Below, one piece after another: positions 60,771 through 64,000 of a DNA stretch of 64,000 bases (positions are counted from its first letter, which is position 1; every line of letters begins with the position of its first letter). Source of the DNA: Pseudomonas sp. A-RE-19. Lineage in GTDB: Bacteria > Pseudomonadota > Gammaproteobacteria > Pseudomonadales > Pseudomonadaceae. The notes below the pieces were generated by a model. It ran no database searches. It saw only the letters and a list, made by a program, of their open reading frames with translations, and was not told the origin of the DNA. Where the stretch lies: NCBI RefSeq assembly GCF_019956555.1, contig NZ_JAHBDQ010000070.1, positions 152,104-216,103 on the forward strand. Reading direction: 5' to 3'. The translations under genes and the position numbers were made by a program.

Positions 60771-63152
60771 ATGAGCGATTTTTTGAGTGCCGAGCAACTG
60801 GAAGGGCTGGATGCCTACTGGCGGGCATCCAATTATCTGGCGGTCGGGCAGATCTACCTCAAAGACAACCCGCTGATGAAGGCGCCGCTGACGCTGGCGC
60901 ATGTAAAACCACGGTTACTGGGGCACTGGGGCACAACGCCGGGGTTGAACCTGATCTATACGCACCTCAACCACCTGATCACGACCTACGACCTGAACAT
61001 GATCTTCATTGCCGGCCCCGGGCATGGCGGCCCGGCGGTCGTGGCCCAGACCTATCTGGAGGGGACGTACACCGAGTTCAACCCGTCGGTGGGGCGCAAT
61101 ACCAACGGTCTGACCCGACTGTTTCGGCAGTTTTCCTGGCCCTATGGTATTTCCAGCCATGTTTCGGCGCAGATTCCGGGGTCGATCCATGAAGGGGGCG
61201 AGTTAGGCTACAGCCTCGCCCACGCCTACGGCGCTGCGTTCGATAACCCGGACCTGATTGTCGCGTGCGTCATTGGCGACGGCGAGGCCGAAACCGGGAC
61301 GTTGGCGGCCAGTTGGCACTCCAACAAGTTCCTCAACCCGGCGCGTGACGGGGCGGTGCTGCCGATTCTGCATCTGAACGGGTACAAAATCGCCAACCCC
61401 ACAGTGCTTTCCAGCATCAGTGAGGAGGAGTTGTCGGCCTTGATGTATGGCTATGGCTACGATCCGTATTTCGTCGAAGGCGATGACCCGGCGGAGGTTC
61501 ATCAAGCCCTTGCCAGAACGCTGGACACCATGGTGCTGCAGATTCGTGAGATTCAGCGGGTCGCGCGTCAACAGCCGCAAACCCGGCCACCGGAGCGGCC
61601 CCTGTGGCCGATGCTGGTATTACGCACGCCCAAGGGCTGGACGGGACCGATATTCGTCGATGGCCGTCGGGTCGAAGGCACCTGGCGCGCGCATCAAGTC
61701 CCCCTGGCCGATTTCCAGCAACCCATGCACTTGCGGCAATTGGAGGAATGGCTCAACAGCTACCGCCCCGACGAATTGTTTGACGCCAATGGCACCTTGC
61801 GGCCCGAAATCGCCGCTCTGGCGCCGACCGGCCACCGGCGAATGAGCGCCAATCCCCACGCCAACGGTGGGCTGCTGTTGCGGCCACTGGAGCTGCCGCG
61901 GTTCACCGATTATGCGGTGAACATCGAGGTGCCCGGGAGCTTGCGGGCTGAAGCCACGCGGGTGCTGGGGACGTTTTTGCGGGACGTGATGAAAGACAAT
62001 CTGACGGCGAGCAACTTTCGCCTGTTCGGCCCGGACGAAACCGCCTCGAACCGGCTGGATGCGGTGTATGAAGTCAGCGCCAAGGCATGGATGGAGCCGC
62101 TGGGCCCCGACGACGTCAATCTGGCGGTCGATGGCCGGGTGATGGAGATTCTGAGTGAACAGGTGTGCGAAGGCTGGCTCGAAGGCTATTTGTTGACGGG
62201 GCGGCATGGCTTGTTTTCCTGTTACGAGGCGTTCATCCACATCGTCGACTCGATGTTCAATCAGCATGCCAAATGGCTGAAAACCGCCGCCGACGTGCCA
62301 TGGCGCAGACCCATTGCCTCACTCAACTATTTGCTCACGTCCCACGTCTGGCGCCAGGACCATAACGGTTTCTCCCACCAGGACCCGGGGTTCATTGATC
62401 TGGTGGCGAACAAGACCGCGGACGTGGTCCGGATCTATCTGCCGCCCGACGCCAATTGCTTGTTGTCGGTGGCCGATCATTGCCTCAGAAGCCGCAATTA
62501 CGTCAACGTGATCGTGGCCGGCAAGCAACCGGAGTGGCAATGGCTGAATATCGATGCGGCCATCCGTCACTGCCAGGTGGGCATCGGTCGGTGGGGTTGG
62601 GCCTGCCGGGATGATAGCGATCCGGATGTGGTGATGGCCTGCGCTGGCGATGTTCCGACCCTGGAAACCCTAGCTGCGGTCACCTTGCTGCGCGAGTACG
62701 TGCCGGATTTGCGGGTGCGGGTGGTCAACGTCGTCGACCTGATGGTTCTGCAGCCGTCGTACCACCATCCCCATGGTTTGCCAGACATCGCATTCGATGA
62801 GCTGTTCACCGTTGACCGGCCCGTGATCTTCGCCTTCCACGGCTATCCCGCGCTGATCCACCGACTGCTGTACAAGCGCACCAATCACGACAACTTCCAC
62901 GTTCGCGGCTTCAAGGACGAGGGCGCGACCACCACACCGTTCGACATGGCGGTGCTCAATAATCTGGATCGGTATCAGCTGGCGCTGGATGTCATCGAGC
63001 GCGTGCCCCGGCTGCACGATCAGCTCCAGACCGCCCGGTCGCGCTACTGGGCGACGATGGAAAAGCACAAGCTTTACCTCATCGAACACGGGCAAGACAT
63101 GCCCGAGGTGATGCAGTGGCAATGGACACCCGCGCCGGATAACCGGGCTTGA
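60771..63152 (+). CDS. xfp: Phosphoketolase (xylulose-5-P/fructose-6-P type)
   Basis: 793 aa, full family length. Thiamine-diphosphate enzyme that cleaves xylulose 5-phosphate (or fructose 6-phosphate) to acetyl phosphate. N-terminal domain has FIAGPGHGGPAVVAQTYLEG and SIHEGGELGYSLAHAYGAAF; the TPP motif VACVIGDGEAETG and the central domain (TSHVWRQDHNGFSHQDPGFI) are intact. Acetyl phosphate can yield ATP through acetate kinase under low oxygen, fitting its perfect Anr box. ATG 60771 follows GGAGAA. Confidence 0.94.
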   Translation: MSDFLSAEQLEGLDAYWRASNYLAVGQIYLKDNPLMKAPLTLAHVKPRLLGHWGTTPGLNLIYTHLNHLITTYDLNMIFIAGPGHGGPAVVAQTYLEGTYTEFNPSVGRNTNGLTRLFRQFSWPYGISSHVSAQIPGSIHEGGELGYSLAHAYGAAFDNPDLIVACVIGDGEAETGTLAASWHSNKFLNPARDGAVLPILHLNGYKIANPTVLSSISEEELSALMYGYGYDPYFVEGDDPAEVHQALARTLDTMVLQIREIQRVARQQPQTRPPERPLWPMLVLRTPKGWTGPIFVDGRRVEGTWRAHQVPLADFQQPMHLRQLEEWLNSYRPDELFDANGTLRPEIAALAPTGHRRMSANPHANGGLLLRPLELPRFTDYAVNIEVPGSLRAEATRVLGTFLRDVMKDNLTASNFRLFGPDETASNRLDAVYEVSAKAWMEPLGPDDVNLAVDGRVMEILSEQVCEGWLEGYLLTGRHGLFSCYEAFIHIVDSMFNQHAKWLKTAADVPWRRPIASLNYLLTSHVWRQDHNGFSHQDPGFIDLVANKTADVVRIYLPPDANCLLSVADHCLRSRNYVNVIVAGKQPEWQWLNIDAAIRHCQVGIGRWGWACRDDSDPDVVMACAGDVPTLETLAAVTLLREYVPDLRVRVVNVVDLMVLQPSYHHPHGLPDIAFDELFTVDRPVIFAFHGYPALIHRLLYKRTNHDNFHVRGFKDEGATTTPFDMAVLNNLDRYQLALDVIERVPRLHDQLQTARSRYWATMEKHKLYLIEHGQDMPEVMQWQWTPAPDNRA

Positions 63153-63158
63153 TGGGTA

Positions 63159-64000
63159 TCACAGTTTTGGTAAGGCCGGGGCTGGCTTGAGCGGCAGCAG
63201 AGGCGGGAACTCCTCGGGCGTGAGGGTTTCCTTTTCCAGCAACAGGCGGGCCCCCTCATCGAGGTCGGCCCGGCGACTCTCCAGTAATGCCTTGGCCCGT
63301 TGGTAGGCTTCATCGAGCAGGGCGCGGATACCCAGGTCGATTTCCCGGGCGGTCTGTTCCGAATAATCCTTCTCGCCCACCGTGGCCATGCGGTCTCCCA
63401 GGTACGTTGCGTTTTGCCGCTCCAGCACCGATTGTCCGAGCTCGGCGCTCATGCCGAACCGGGTGATCAGTTGGCGGGCGATATCGGTCGCGCGGCCCAG
63501 ATCATCGGCGGCCCCGGTGGAAATCTGGCCATAGACCAGGTCCTCGGCGGCGCGCCCGGCCATCAGCACGACAATCCGGTCTTTGAGGGTCTGGCAACTG
63601 ATCAGGAAGTGATCTTCGGTCGGTCGCTGCAGGGTATAGCCGAGCGAGCCGATGGCGCGGGGCACGATCGACACTTTATGCACCGGGTCCATCGCCGGCA
63701 GCGTGCTGGCGGCCAAGGCATGCCCCATCTCGTGATAGGCCACCACCCGGCGCTCGTCGGGATCGAGCAGGCTGCTCTTGCGTTCGAGCCCCGCGATGAG
63801 GCGCTCTACCGCCGCGGTGAAATCGTTCAGGCTGACCGCTTCGGCGCCGCGCCGGGTGGCGACGATGGCCGCCTCGTTAACCAGGTTGGCCAGGTCGGCG
63901 CCGGTGAAACCGGTGGTGATCTCGGCGATACGCACGCCATCGAGCCCTGGCTCCACGGTGATTTTCTTGAGATGAACCTTGAGGATGGCCTCGCGCCCTT
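63159..64000 (-). CDS. ftsH: FtsH-like membrane AAA+ protease, C-terminal part (window-truncated)
   Basis: Covers the last 280 or so residues; the gene continues past the window end. The C-terminal end of the AAA module (ITTGFTGADLANLVNEAAIV) is followed by the zinc-protease motif AYHEMGHALAASTL (HEMGH) and GRATDIARQLITRFGMSAEL. The tail carries a Pro-rich end (FPPLLPLKPAPALP). Sequence differences (VSLNDFTAAVERLIAGLERK) suggest a paralogue of the housekeeping FtsH. It converges with phosphoketolase and ends 6 bp from it. Confidence 0.9.
   Translation of the reverse strand, partial: GREAILKVHLKKITVEPGLDGVRIAEITTGFTGADLANLVNEAAIVATRRGAEAVSLNDFTAAVERLIAGLERKSSLLDPDERRVVAYHEMGHALAASTLPAMDPVHKVSIVPRAIGSLGYTLQRPTEDHFLISCQTLKDRIVVLMAGRAAEDLVYGQISTGAADDLGRATDIARQLITRFGMSAELGQSVLERQNATYLGDRMATVGEKDYSEQTAREIDLGIRALLDEAYQRAKALLESRRADLDEGARLLLEKETLTPEEFPPLLPLKPAPALPKL

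Overview
The window is chromosomal DNA of high GC content from a Pseudomonas of the fluorescens group. The evidence is the protein families (Aot-like transporter, Anr-type regulator with Anr boxes, DUF2986, TrmK, Mut7-C), and three intergenic REP doublets built on the palindrome-forming core GTGGGAGCGAGCCTGCTCGC, which is characteristic of that group. There are no rRNA or tRNA genes and no CRISPR array. About 60 protein genes are supported. Most of the first 40 kb looks like accessory chromosome: single genes with their own regulators, separated by repeats and mobile-element debris. The last 24 kb is denser and more operon-like.

Layout. 1-9.3 kb: a secreted 13-residue-repeat protein, a TSUP transporter with a divergent LysR regulator, TetR/MFS and TetR/GST divergent pairs with visible operators, a secreted nuclease, an acetyltransferase and a nucleotidyltransferase. 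9.4-21 kb is the most disturbed part. It holds an IS1182-type element with a frameshifted transposase, solitary copies of its terminal repeat, two 186-bp MITE-like elements whose ends match those of a truncated second IS, and an integrase relic. Interspersed are an orphan solute-binding protein, trmK, two convergent paralogous DUF4157-type zincin-like proteins, a TPR protein, an Arg-rich small protein, an alpha/beta hydrolase, DUF4337 and DUF1203 proteins. 21-26 kb: a K+-channel protein, an outer-membrane transporter-like protein, a 53-aa DUF2986 protein, AraC/LysE, two GNAT/LysE-type genes and a PchB-like lyase. 26.3-31.6 kb: an amino-acid ABC transporter operon with the gene order of the arginine/ornithine aotJQMOP operon but ending in an RpiR-type regulator. 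33.4-38 kb: LysR, a Fe(II)/2-oxoglutarate dioxygenase, a quaternary-amine-type binding protein, glutathione-dependent formaldehyde dehydrogenase and a VOC protein. Together these suggest uptake and oxidative demethylation of an N-methylated compound, with removal of the formaldehyde. 38.4-39.4 kb: a Tn3-type miniature element and an AT-rich islet with a lone winged-helix gene.

39.6-50.5 kb contains a Mut7-C protein, two ArnT-like glycosyltransferases, a MATE pump, and a tightly coupled operon (epimerase, GT2, LpxB-N-like small membrane protein, ArnT-like transferase, YjiK-like protein) that probably decorates an envelope glycan, plausibly with a galacturonic-acid-type sugar. 50.7-54.7 kb: an alpha/beta hydrolase, an aldo/keto reductase and an orphan histidine kinase. 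54.9-64 kb is an oxygen-limitation island: three tandem-domain universal stress proteins, an acetyltransferase, a zinc alcohol dehydrogenase, an FNR/Anr-type Fe-S regulator, phosphoketolase and an FtsH-like protease cut by the window end. Anr-type TTGAT-N4-ATCAA sites lie in its divergent intergenic regions.

Limits: everything was read by eye. Family calls rest on remembered motifs, start codons on Shine-Dalgarno position, and no database search was possible.
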